In this document: positions 16,907 to 24,458 of the stretch, one piece after another | How the letters are laid out: the number at the start of each line of letters is the position of its first letter | Position numbering within the stretch: the first letter of the stretch is position 1 | Origin: Peristeroidobacter agariperforans | GTDB lineage: Bacteria; Pseudomonadota; Gammaproteobacteria; Steroidobacterales; Steroidobacteraceae | Reading direction: 5' to 3' | Length of the DNA: 64,000 nucleotides | NCBI RefSeq assembly: GCF_004138335.1 | Contig: NZ_RYFW01000001.1 | Location: 3,059,244-3,123,243 of the forward strand | The notes under the pieces: model-generated | The model's input: the letters and a program-made list of their open reading frames with translations, nothing else | Databases searched by the model: none | What the model was told of the DNA's origin: nothing | Made by a program: the position numbers and the translations under genes

Positions 16907-18439
16907 ATGTCGCTGCAGCGCTTGTTCGCACGGGTTCGGTGGTTCCTGACTTTGTTTCTTCCGGCGGCGGTGTTGGCAGCGCCGCTGGGTGTATTCGAGG
17001 ATCACGCGGATATCGGCAAGCCGAAGCTCGCCGGGCATGCGACCTGGAACGCGGCGTCGCAGGAATATGTTCTGACGGCTGGCGGCGTCAACATGTGGGA
17101 GAAGCGCGATGAGTTCCACATGGCCTGGCGCAAGCTGCGCGGCGACTTCATCTTGCAGGCCCAGGTGGAATTTCTGGGCAAGGGAGTGGACCCGCATCGC
17201 AAGGCCGGGCTGATCGTGCGTAGCAGCCTGGAAGATGACTCGCCGTACGTCGACGGCGCCTTGCACGCCGGAGATGGTCTGACTTCGCTGCAGTTTCGTC
17301 GCAGCGGAGGGGCGATCACCGAACAACTGGAAGCGGCCGTCAAGGGCGCGGATGTGGTCCAGCTCGAGCGGCGGGGCAATACATATATATTTTCCGCCGC
17401 GCGCTTTGGCGAGCGATTTGTCACGCGCGAGATCGCCGATCTCGGGTTGGGCGAGACGGTGTACGCAGGGCTGTTCATGTGCTCGCACAACGGCGATGTC
17501 ACGCAGACCGCAGTGTTTCGCAACGTGCGTGTGATTCGCCCGGCCAAGCCCGACTTCGTGCCGTATCGCGACTACATCGGCAGTGTCCTGGAGCTGCTCG
17601 ATGTGAACACTGGCGTGCGCCGGGTCATTCGTCAGTCCAGAGAGCCGTTCGAAGCGCCGAACTGGACGCCCGACGGCACGGCTTTGATCTACAACACGAG
17701 CGGGCGGGGCGAAGGACGAGGGCGTCTGTATCGCTTCGATCTGGCTAGCCGCCAGGCGGCGCTCATCGATACCGGCTTCGCGATTCGCAACAACAACGAT
17801 CACGTGCTGTCGTTCGATGGCACGATGCAGGGCATTTCGGATCAAAGCACCGACCAGAATCAGTCGACGATCTTCACTCTGCCCGCCGGCGGCGGCGCGC
17901 CCAAGCGCATCACACCGCAGACGCCGAGCTACCTGCACAGCTGGTCGCCCGATGGCAAATATTTGCTCTACACCGGCGGACGCAACGGCGAGTTCGACAT
18001 CTATCGGATTGCTTCCGATGGCAGCGGCACGGAGCAGCGACTGACGAGCGCGGCGGGTGTGGATGACGGTCCGGAGTACACGCCGGACGGTGCGCACATC
18101 TATTTCAATTCGGAACGCAGCGGACGCATGCAGATCTGGCGCATGCGCGCGGACGGCTCGGAGCAGCGACAGGTGACGGAAGACCAGCACAACAACTGGT
18201 TTCCTCACATCTCACCGGACGGCAAATGGATCGCGATGATCAGCTACGTCGATGAGGTCAAGGCGTCCGAGCATCCGTATTACAAGCGCGTCTATCTGCG
18301 TCTCATGCCGACCGCCGGCGGTACGCCAAAAGTGATCGCCTACGTTTATGGGGGCCAGGGCACTATCAATGTGCCGTCGTGGTCGCCGGACGGAAAAATG
18401 CTGGCGTTCGTGAGCAATACGGATGAACTGACGCCTTAG
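16907..18439 (+). CDS. Exported TolB-like PD40 beta-propeller protein with N-terminal concanavalin-like domain
   Basis: A 510-residue protein with a signal peptide (to VLAAPLG). Residues about 25-215 look like a beta-sandwich of the DUF1349/laminin-G type (FEDHADIGKP, RKAGLIVRSS, DGLTSLQFRRSGG). Residues 230-510 contain at least five PD40 blades: NWTPDGTALIYN, SWSPDGKYLLYT, EYTPDGAHIYFN, HISPDGKWIAMI and SWSPDGKMLAFV. Such proteins usually bind ligands or partners in the periplasm. The ATG at 16907 follows CAGGGAG and lies 17 nt after the anti-sigma gene, so it may belong to that operon. Overlaps the convergent GFA gene by 4 nt. Confidence 0.8.
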   Translation: MSLQRLFARVRWFLTLFLPAAVLAAPLGVFEDHADIGKPKLAGHATWNAASQEYVLTAGGVNMWEKRDEFHMAWRKLRGDFILQAQVEFLGKGVDPHRKAGLIVRSSLEDDSPYVDGALHAGDGLTSLQFRRSGGAITEQLEAAVKGADVVQLERRGNTYIFSAARFGERFVTREIADLGLGETVYAGLFMCSHNGDVTQTAVFRNVRVIRPAKPDFVPYRDYIGSVLELLDVNTGVRRVIRQSREPFEAPNWTPDGTALIYNTSGRGEGRGRLYRFDLASRQAALIDTGFAIRNNNDHVLSFDGTMQGISDQSTDQNQSTIFTLPAGGGAPKRITPQTPSYLHSWSPDGKYLLYTGGRNGEFDIYRIASDGSGTEQRLTSAAGVDDGPEYTPDGAHIYFNSERSGRMQIWRMRADGSEQRQVTEDQHNNWFPHISPDGKWIAMISYVDEVKASEHPYYKRVYLRLMPTAGGTPKVIAYVYGGQGTINVPSWSPDGKMLAFVSNTDELTP

Positions 18440-18828
18440 ACTTCGAAGCGACTGGCGCCGTCGCGATCGCGCTCATATCGTCTCGCGAGCGGAAACGGCG
18501 GCAACCAGGACTCCCGGCGGATGGTCCAGAGCTCGTAGGTCGGCTTCAGTCGATCAGGGGCATCCAGCGATCCGAGGTTCACGCCGATCTCGTCGGCGCT
18601 GCGTGCGAAAACGGGTGAGCCGCAGCGCGGACAGAAAGACCGCCCGGCGTACTCGCGCGTTTCTCCATCGATGGTTACGGAGCCCTCAGGAAATATCGCA
18701 GACGCGTGAAACAGCGCCCCATGATGTTTGCGACAGTCGAGGCAGTGGCACAGGCCGACCCGATACGGCAGCCCCGACGCCACAATTCGCACGTTGCCGC
18801 ACAGGCAACCGCCGGTGAATTGCTCCAT
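18436..18828 (-). CDS. GFA family (glutathione-dependent formaldehyde-activating-like) protein
   Basis: A 130-residue zinc protein. Cysteine pairs GGCLCGNV, CHCLDCRKHHG and FCPRCGSPVF are the zinc ligands of the GFA/Mss4-like fold; the last ones close the family pattern. Members are described as glutathione-formaldehyde adduct enzymes, but most are uncharacterised. The start at 18828 is supported by AGAGGAGA just upstream; the frame continues upstream without resemblance to the family. Overlaps the convergent PD40 gene by 4 nt. Confidence 0.88.
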   Translation of the reverse strand: MEQFTGGCLCGNVRIVASGLPYRVGLCHCLDCRKHHGALFHASAIFPEGSVTIDGETREYAGRSFCPRCGSPVFARSADEIGVNLGSLDAPDRLKPTYELWTIRRESWLPPFPLARRYERDRDGASRFEV

Positions 18829-18880
18829 GGCGCGTCTCCTCTGCAACCAAGCGGGCTGAAGATTTACAACGAACCGGCGG

Positions 18881-19579
18881 TCATTGCAATTGTCGTTCTG
18901 CTTCCCCGGCGTAGCGCAACAGCACGTTCGCGAGCGCTTCGGGCTGGCTGAGCGCTGCGCAATGTCCTGCCGCGATTTCGTCGGGAGAGATGCGGAGGCG
19001 TTCGTGCACGAGGCGGCGAAGCCAGTCGCTTGGGAACACGCGATCGTCCGTACACAGCACAAAGTGCGTGCGCACATTCGGCCAAACCTCGAGTGGCCAA
19101 GGCAAAGTGCCAGGAGTCGAGGACTGCGGGCGTTCGTGACGAAGCGCTTCTTCAGCCAGCTGCCGTGGCACATCGTGATAGAAAGTCACGAACGGATCTT
19201 CGTTGCCGGTCAGGCCGCCGTCGCGCGCGGCTTGCGCTCGAACGGCTTCGTTACAGCCGGATGTTTCCCAGTACTCATCGGGGGTTTCGCCGCGCGACGG
19301 AATCATCCCAGCTACCAGCACGAGGGCGTCGGTTGGGAGCCGAGCGGCAACCAGCGGTGCGGTGAATCCGCCGTACGAATGAGCCACGACGATCAGATTT
19401 TTTCGGTTGCCGATCGCCTCGACGACTGTGTCGGCATATTCCTTTAAACCGGCAGAGTCGTCATCGCACGGAAGATCAGGCGCGACGACATCGTGCCCAT
19501 GTTTGCGCAGCTGCGCTTCGACCAGGTGCCAGGACCAACCTACGTCGCCAGCGCCATGGATCAATACGAAGGTGCTCAT
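18881..19579 (-). CDS. Alpha/beta hydrolase
   Basis: A 232-residue soluble hydrolase of the small esterase type. It opens with FVLIHGAGDVGWSW (oxyanion-hole region), has the nucleophile elbow VVAHSYGGF, an aspartate in CTDDRVFP and the late histidine in IAAGHCAALSQPE. These resemble methyl-ester and plant-type salicylate-binding esterases. It shares an ATGA with the end of the MFS gene, so the exporter and hydrolase are translationally coupled, and may jointly handle one toxic or signalling ester. Confidence 0.88.
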   Translation of the reverse strand: MSTFVLIHGAGDVGWSWHLVEAQLRKHGHDVVAPDLPCDDDSAGLKEYADTVVEAIGNRKNLIVVAHSYGGFTAPLVAARLPTDALVLVAGMIPSRGETPDEYWETSGCNEAVRAQAARDGGLTGNEDPFVTFYHDVPRQLAEEALRHERPQSSTPGTLPWPLEVWPNVRTHFVLCTDDRVFPSDWLRRLVHERLRISPDEIAAGHCAALSQPEALANVLLRYAGEAERQLQ

Positions 19580-20787
19580 GATTGTTCACCGCCGAGATCG
19601 AGCGTCACAGCCTCGCCGGGCCGCCATGCTGCCGCGAGCACAGCGACCAGCATGAGCCCTGCCGCGACTAAAGTGGAGACTGCGAAACCGAATTCCGTGT
19701 GCAGCGGACCGAAAGCCGCCGTTCCGACAAAGCCCGCGAGATAGGTGACGCCGCTGTTCAATCCCATGAGGGTCCCGCGGCGCGCCGGATCGATCGCGCT
19801 CAAGCGCATGATCAAAACGTTGAGGCCGAAATGATTCGCGAGTCCCCACAGAAACACAGCAATCAGCAGTACTGTGAAACTTCCGCCAAACAAGGCCATG
19901 CTCACATACACGGCGCCGGTCGCGAGAAACGCCGCCGGCATCACTCGCTGTGGTCCAAGGCGGTCGACGAGATTGTCCAGCAATGTCGCTGCACCGAAGC
20001 CCATGCCATAAACGAGCGCCGCCAAGCCATTCGCACTGACGGGTTGACCGAGACCGTGGTGAAGATAGTCGCCGAGATAACCATAGATGCCGTAGAACGC
20101 GGCCATGAACGCGCCGCAGGCAATGAGCAGGGGTTTGATGCCCTTGATCTGGAGTGCTTCCAGCGGCAATGGCGCGGACTGCGTCGCTAGAACTTCACGA
20201 TATTTGCTGATCGAGAGCATCGCCACTGCCGCCAGCGCGAGGATTGCAATCGCCGCGAACACTGCGCGCCAGTGCACGAAATCCGCGAGCACCGCGGACA
20301 GTGCAACACCGACCACCATGCTGAGTGTCCAGCCGGTGAGCACGACACCAATCGTTCTGCTCTCTCGTCCCGGCGGAGCGATGGCGGCAGCACTCGAATA
20401 AATTGCCGGCAACGCGATGCCCGACGCGATGCCTGCAACCAGCTGAGAAACAATGAGAACCGACACCATCGGTGACAGCGCGCTCAATGCGAGTGCCGCC
20501 GCGAGCAGCGCCAGCGCAATTTGCAACATGCGTCGCGCGCCGATGCGATCAATGTGACGCGCAAGAAACAATGCGCTCGCAGCCGTGCCCAGGCCGAACG
20601 CGGCGGCCGCCATCATCACAGTCGGGACGGTGGCGCCGAGGGAGCGGGCGACCTCCGGTGCGATCGGTCCCAGTCCGAGGGAATTCGAACCGATGACCGC
20701 CACGCAGCCGGTCAGCACATAGGCCGTTCGAGGAACCCCTGTCGGGGTTCCGATGGTGCCAGCGCGGGGTTGATCTGTGTTCGACAT
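19576..20787 (-). CDS. MFS transporter, drug-resistance/arabinose-efflux type
   Basis: A 403-residue inner-membrane transporter with twelve hydrophobic segments. The loop between helices 2 and 3 reads LARHIDRIGARRML, the MFS motif A region; helix 5 contains a GWTLSMVVGVALSA motif-C-like stretch typical of antiporters. No substrate can be assigned. It starts 48 nt from a divergent Lrp-type regulator, with an inverted repeat between, so that regulator probably controls it. Confidence 0.88.
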   Translation of the reverse strand: MSNTDQPRAGTIGTPTGVPRTAYVLTGCVAVIGSNSLGLGPIAPEVARSLGATVPTVMMAAAAFGLGTAASALFLARHIDRIGARRMLQIALALLAAALALSALSPMVSVLIVSQLVAGIASGIALPAIYSSAAAIAPPGRESRTIGVVLTGWTLSMVVGVALSAVLADFVHWRAVFAAIAILALAAVAMLSISKYREVLATQSAPLPLEALQIKGIKPLLIACGAFMAAFYGIYGYLGDYLHHGLGQPVSANGLAALVYGMGFGAATLLDNLVDRLGPQRVMPAAFLATGAVYVSMALFGGSFTVLLIAVFLWGLANHFGLNVLIMRLSAIDPARRGTLMGLNSGVTYLAGFVGTAAFGPLHTEFGFAVSTLVAAGLMLVAVLAAAWRPGEAVTLDLGGEQS

Positions 20788-20800
20788 AGTCGCATATTGG

Positions 20801-20815
20801 CCGAATCTTATTCGG
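20801..20815. promoter_or_regulatory. Palindrome CCGAAT-CTT-ATTCGG, candidate operator
   Basis: A 15-bp perfect inverted repeat lies in the 48-nt gap between the MFS gene (minus) and the Lrp-type regulator (plus). Its place between two start codons makes it the likely binding site by which the regulator controls itself and the exporter-hydrolase pair. Confidence 0.6.
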
Positions 20816-20835
20816 TCACAAGCGGAATCTGCGAT

Positions 20836-21369
20836 ATGAACTTAGAAACAGATGACGTTCGGCAGAACGAGGGCCGGACCCGCGAGCTGGACGCCTTCGA
20901 CCGAAAATTGTTAGGCCTGCTGGTCGAGGACGCGACCCGCAGCTACGCCGAACTGGGCGAGCAGGTCGGGTTGTCGGCGCCTGCCGTGCACGAGCGGGTC
21001 AAACGGCTGAAGCGTACCGGTGCGATCCATCAGACCGCAGCGCTGATCAACCCCATCGCTGTCCAAAAAACGCTGCTCGCATTCGTTCATGTCGACACGG
21101 CGGGATGGGGCAAGACGCCCGAGCTCCTCGGCATAGCGAAATACCCAGAAGTGGAGGAGATCCACTCGGTCGCCGGCGATACCTGCATGCTGCTCAAAGT
21201 GCGCACGAAAGACTCGCGGGCTCTCGAGGGCCTGCTCGCACGCATTTACGACGTACCAGGTGTGATCAAGACGCGCAGCTACGTCGTGTTGTCCACTCAC
21301 ATGGAGCGACCAGTGCAGCCTGCGATCACCACCGAATGGCCCGCGCCGCGCCTGCCCTCGCAGCGTTAA
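20836..21369 (+). CDS. Lrp/AsnC family transcriptional regulator
   Basis: A 177-residue regulator. The N-terminal helix-turn-helix lies in LDAFDRKLLGLLVEDATR and YAELGEQVGLSAPAVHERVKRL; the C-terminal RAM/ligand-binding domain follows (AFVHVDTAGW, SVAGDTCMLLKVRT, IKTRSYVVLST). It carries a longer than usual N-terminal tail (about 18 residues) before the HTH. Divergent from the MFS-hydrolase operon, over a 15-bp palindrome, so local control is likely. Confidence 0.9.
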   Translation: MNLETDDVRQNEGRTRELDAFDRKLLGLLVEDATRSYAELGEQVGLSAPAVHERVKRLKRTGAIHQTAALINPIAVQKTLLAFVHVDTAGWGKTPELLGIAKYPEVEEIHSVAGDTCMLLKVRTKDSRALEGLLARIYDVPGVIKTRSYVVLSTHMERPVQPAITTEWPAPRLPSQR

Positions 21370-21497
21370 CACTCGTAGCCGGGGTGTGAATTCGCGCCCC
21401 CTGTCCGCTTTCGCCGTTCCAATCCGTACTCAGGACAAACCACTCGTCGGCCGACTGCCGCGCGTGACCTTGTCAGCGGGAGAGTCTGGGGGAACGG

Positions 21498-24458
21498 ATG
21501 AACGTCGTGATGCCTGCGTGGCGCTTTGCGCTGCCGATTTTGTTGCTTGCACTGTGTGGATGTGGCGGCGGCGCCGATTCCGCCGCCGTACCGGGTGGAA
21601 CATCCGACCCCTCGCCGCAAACTCCTGCGCCGCCTGAAGATCCGGAGCCTCCCGAGGATCCGGAGGATAGCGAAGAGGAGCCGCCACTGGTGCGGATGGA
21701 GCCGATTCGAAAGTGGTCGTTCAGCGTGGTCCTCGGCAACAGCTTCCAGATATTTCCCATGGCGTCCGGGACGCAGACCGGCGGCGAACTGCAGGAGCTC
21801 ATCGACTTCGGTTTCGCCGCCGAAGACCTTGCGATTCCGGCCATCGGCTTCAGCGTGCCCGCCGATGGGTTCGCGACGGGTTATATTTTCGGCACCAATG
21901 ACGGCGCAACTTACGGGTTATACGCCGAAGCGCCGTTCGCGGCGCCGAACGAGTCTGCGCCGGTGGGGAGCCAGGCTGAGCTCGAGCAACGGCAGTCCTT
22001 CATCAAGCGGGCGGAGAATGCGACGCTGGAGTTCACGATCACCTCGATCGTCGCCAGCGGCTTTGCGCAGGCAAATTCCAACTCTGACGCCGAATCGCCG
22101 GGCGCGCAGATCAAAAGTCTCGTACAGCTCGACGTCGACGCTTACACACATCAGTCGGGTCGCGTGTTCTATCGGCGCGCTTCCGCGGTGTGGCTGCGCG
22201 GGAACTTTCTTGACCCGTGGTTTCCCTTCGTCCAGAACTTCACCGAGACGATTGCGCCGCTGTGGGTGGATGGAAATTTCGATGTCGACACCGGTTTCGC
22301 CGTCAGCGACCTCTACGGACAGATTCGCTATGGGGCGCTCTCGTTGCGCGAGCCGCTGACCTTCGCGGTCGACCTGTCCGGGATCGAGGTGGGCGAAACA
22401 TTCACTCTGCGATCGGCCGCACTCGTGGCCACCGATAACCGGCTGGGCAACGGCAGCCCTCAGGATGGGCAAGCTTCCGCGGCCAACGCCTATTTACGAG
22501 ATCCGCTGGAGATCGGTGGCAACACTCTCAGGTTCACCGGGTTGGAGCCTGTGACTATCGACGTACCGCCTCCTGAGACAACCACCGCTGCCGAACCGCT
22601 ACCGTGCTCATCGACACCGAATCCGGATCCCGCTGCGGGGAGTTTGCAGTTCACTGCCGCCAATTACACGATCGATGAATCGGGCAGCATTCCTTTCGAT
22701 ATAGCGGTGACGCGCACCGGTGGCAGCAAGGGTGCCGTGTCCGCAACCCTGATTGCTGCGGACGACACGGCAGTCGCGGGCGTCGACTACACAGCGTTGA
22801 ACACGAGGGTACTATTCGGTGATGGCGATACCACTCAACGCTTCGTTGCCTTGCGCGCCATCGCCAATGCGGCGGACGAGCCGAACAAGACATTGACGCT
22901 GTCGCTGTCGCAGCCGGGTGGCTGCGCCGCGCTCGGCGCGCAGCGTACCGCGACAGTGACCATCGCCGATGACGATAGACCGGCGGCGCAATCTTTCACC
23001 ATCGGCGGCACGGTCTCGGGATTGGTCGGCACTGGCCTCGTAATCCGCGATAGCAACTTTCTGCCGCTCACGCCGAGCAACGGACCTTTCACATTTCCCG
23101 TGCCGGTGCCCAACGGTTTGTCTTATGCAGTGACTATCGTTTCGCAACCGATCAACCCGGCCCAGATCTGCAGTTTGACCAACGCCAGCGGCGTAGTGGC
23201 GAACGCGAATGTCACCAACGTGCAGGTGACGTGCGTTACGCCGCCCGCAGTGGCCGGGTTGGATGACAGCTTCGGGAGTGGCGGCAAAGTCACGGTTGGT
23301 TTGCCGGGCGGCGCCACCGCCACGGCCTTGCAAAGCGACGGCAAGATTCTCGCCGTCGGCGGCATGCGGCTGGTTCGTTATCAGAGCGACGGCAGTGTCG
23401 ATGGCGCCTTCGGCACCGCCGGCACGGTCAATGTGACTTTCAACGGTGGCGCCCAGGACGCCGCACAAGATGTCGCAGTCCAGGCGGATGGCAGAATTCT
23501 GGTCGCAGGATTTACGCGCGTTGGCGGCAACGAAGACTTCGCGGTCGCACGTTACAACGCCGATGGCACGCCGGACGCCAGCTTTGGGACGGCGGGCCAC
23601 GCGAGTGTCGATTTCGATGCAGCAGCCGACCGGGCCTGGTCGGTGTTGATACAAAGCGACGGCCGCATCGTGCTGGCCGGCCATGCGGCGAGCTCGACCG
23701 TGCTCGGGCTCGACAACGACTTCGCTGTCGCAAGGCTCACCAGCGGCGGTGTGCTCGACGGCAGTTTCGGCGCCGCCGGCAAATCGCGAACAAACATTGC
23801 CGGCCGCACTGACATGGGGTTGGCTGCGGCCTTGCAAGCCGATGACAAGATCGTGGTCACGGGTCGCGTCGCTGACAGCGGCGGCGATTTCGAAGACACC
23901 GGCGTGGTGCGCTACAACGCAAACGGCACCGTCGACAGCAGCTTCAACGGTGGCGCTGTGCGCGCCACCCTGGCCGTGAACGGCTTGGACGATCAGGGCG
24001 TCGACGTGGTCGTGCAGCCCGACGGGAAGATTCTCATCGCCGGCTTTGCGCAAGCCGACAGTGCGGCGCCGCTGGGTCATAGCAGCGCCTTCGCGTTGTC
24101 GCGGTTGAATGCGAACGGCAGCGTCGATACTGCTTTCGGCACCGCGGGGCTTGTGACGACGCTGTTCACCGCGCAGAACGATTTCGGCCGGGGCGTTGCT
24201 TTGCAAAGCGACGGCAAGATCGTCGTCGTCGGTCAGCGCTCCAATCTGTCGCTGCCGGACTTCGGCATCGTTCGCTATCTCGCGAGCGGTGCGCCAGATG
24301 CGAGTTTCGGCACGGCGGGGTTGTTCTCAGTGGACTTCTTCGGCAGCGGCGACGACGCGCGGGACATCCTCGTGCAGCCCGACGGCAAGTTGGTCGTGAG
24401 TGGCTCGGCAACCAACGGGTCGAGCACGGTCATGGGAATGGTGCGGATCAATCCTTGA
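21498..24458 (+). CDS. Large lipoprotein with Calx-beta domain and delta-60 repeats
   Basis: A 986-residue surface or outer-membrane lipoprotein. The signal has a lipobox at LALCGC, then a Pro/Glu-rich linker (EDPEPPEDPEDSEEE). Residues about 70-370 match nothing I recognise. Residues about 378-490 are a Calx-beta domain (AVAGVDYTAL, DTTQRFVALRA, RTATVTIADDD), usually calcium-binding. Next is a short module seen in gammaproteobacterial surface proteins (GGTVSGLVGTGLVI, NVTNVQVTC). Residues about 590-986 hold seven delta-60 type repeats of about 57 residues, each with LQSDGKI(L/V)V.G and DxSFGTAG. The repeats suggest a beta-propeller. The end overlaps the convergent kinase gene by 11 nt. Confidence 0.85.
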   Translation: MNVVMPAWRFALPILLLALCGCGGGADSAAVPGGTSDPSPQTPAPPEDPEPPEDPEDSEEEPPLVRMEPIRKWSFSVVLGNSFQIFPMASGTQTGGELQELIDFGFAAEDLAIPAIGFSVPADGFATGYIFGTNDGATYGLYAEAPFAAPNESAPVGSQAELEQRQSFIKRAENATLEFTITSIVASGFAQANSNSDAESPGAQIKSLVQLDVDAYTHQSGRVFYRRASAVWLRGNFLDPWFPFVQNFTETIAPLWVDGNFDVDTGFAVSDLYGQIRYGALSLREPLTFAVDLSGIEVGETFTLRSAALVATDNRLGNGSPQDGQASAANAYLRDPLEIGGNTLRFTGLEPVTIDVPPPETTTAAEPLPCSSTPNPDPAAGSLQFTAANYTIDESGSIPFDIAVTRTGGSKGAVSATLIAADDTAVAGVDYTALNTRVLFGDGDTTQRFVALRAIANAADEPNKTLTLSLSQPGGCAALGAQRTATVTIADDDRPAAQSFTIGGTVSGLVGTGLVIRDSNFLPLTPSNGPFTFPVPVPNGLSYAVTIVSQPINPAQICSLTNASGVVANANVTNVQVTCVTPPAVAGLDDSFGSGGKVTVGLPGGATATALQSDGKILAVGGMRLVRYQSDGSVDGAFGTAGTVNVTFNGGAQDAAQDVAVQADGRILVAGFTRVGGNEDFAVARYNADGTPDASFGTAGHASVDFDAAADRAWSVLIQSDGRIVLAGHAASSTVLGLDNDFAVARLTSGGVLDGSFGAAGKSRTNIAGRTDMGLAAALQADDKIVVTGRVADSGGDFEDTGVVRYNANGTVDSSFNGGAVRATLAVNGLDDQGVDVVVQPDGKILIAGFAQADSAAPLGHSSAFALSRLNANGSVDTAFGTAGLVTTLFTAQNDFGRGVALQSDGKIVVVGQRSNLSLPDFGIVRYLASGAPDASFGTAGLFSVDFFGSGDDARDILVQPDGKLVVSGSATNGSSTVMGMVRINP
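23260..24458 (+). repeat. Tandem delta-60 coding repeats (seven units)
   Basis: Seven degenerate units of roughly 170 nt encode the DxxFGxxG ... QxDGKI pattern: LDDSFGSGG, VDGAFGTAG, PDASFGTAG, LDGSFGAAG, VDSSFNGGA, VDTAFGTAG and PDASFGTAG. DNA identity between units is moderate, so the array is old rather than recently expanded. Confidence 0.75.

Noticed and set aside
16865-18208. A 447-codon open frame antisense to the PD40 gene
   Set aside because: His/Arg-rich shadow; the sense frame has five PD40 motifs.
22812-24206. A 464-codon open frame antisense to the delta-60 repeats
   Set aside because: It mirrors the coding repeats; no independent motif.
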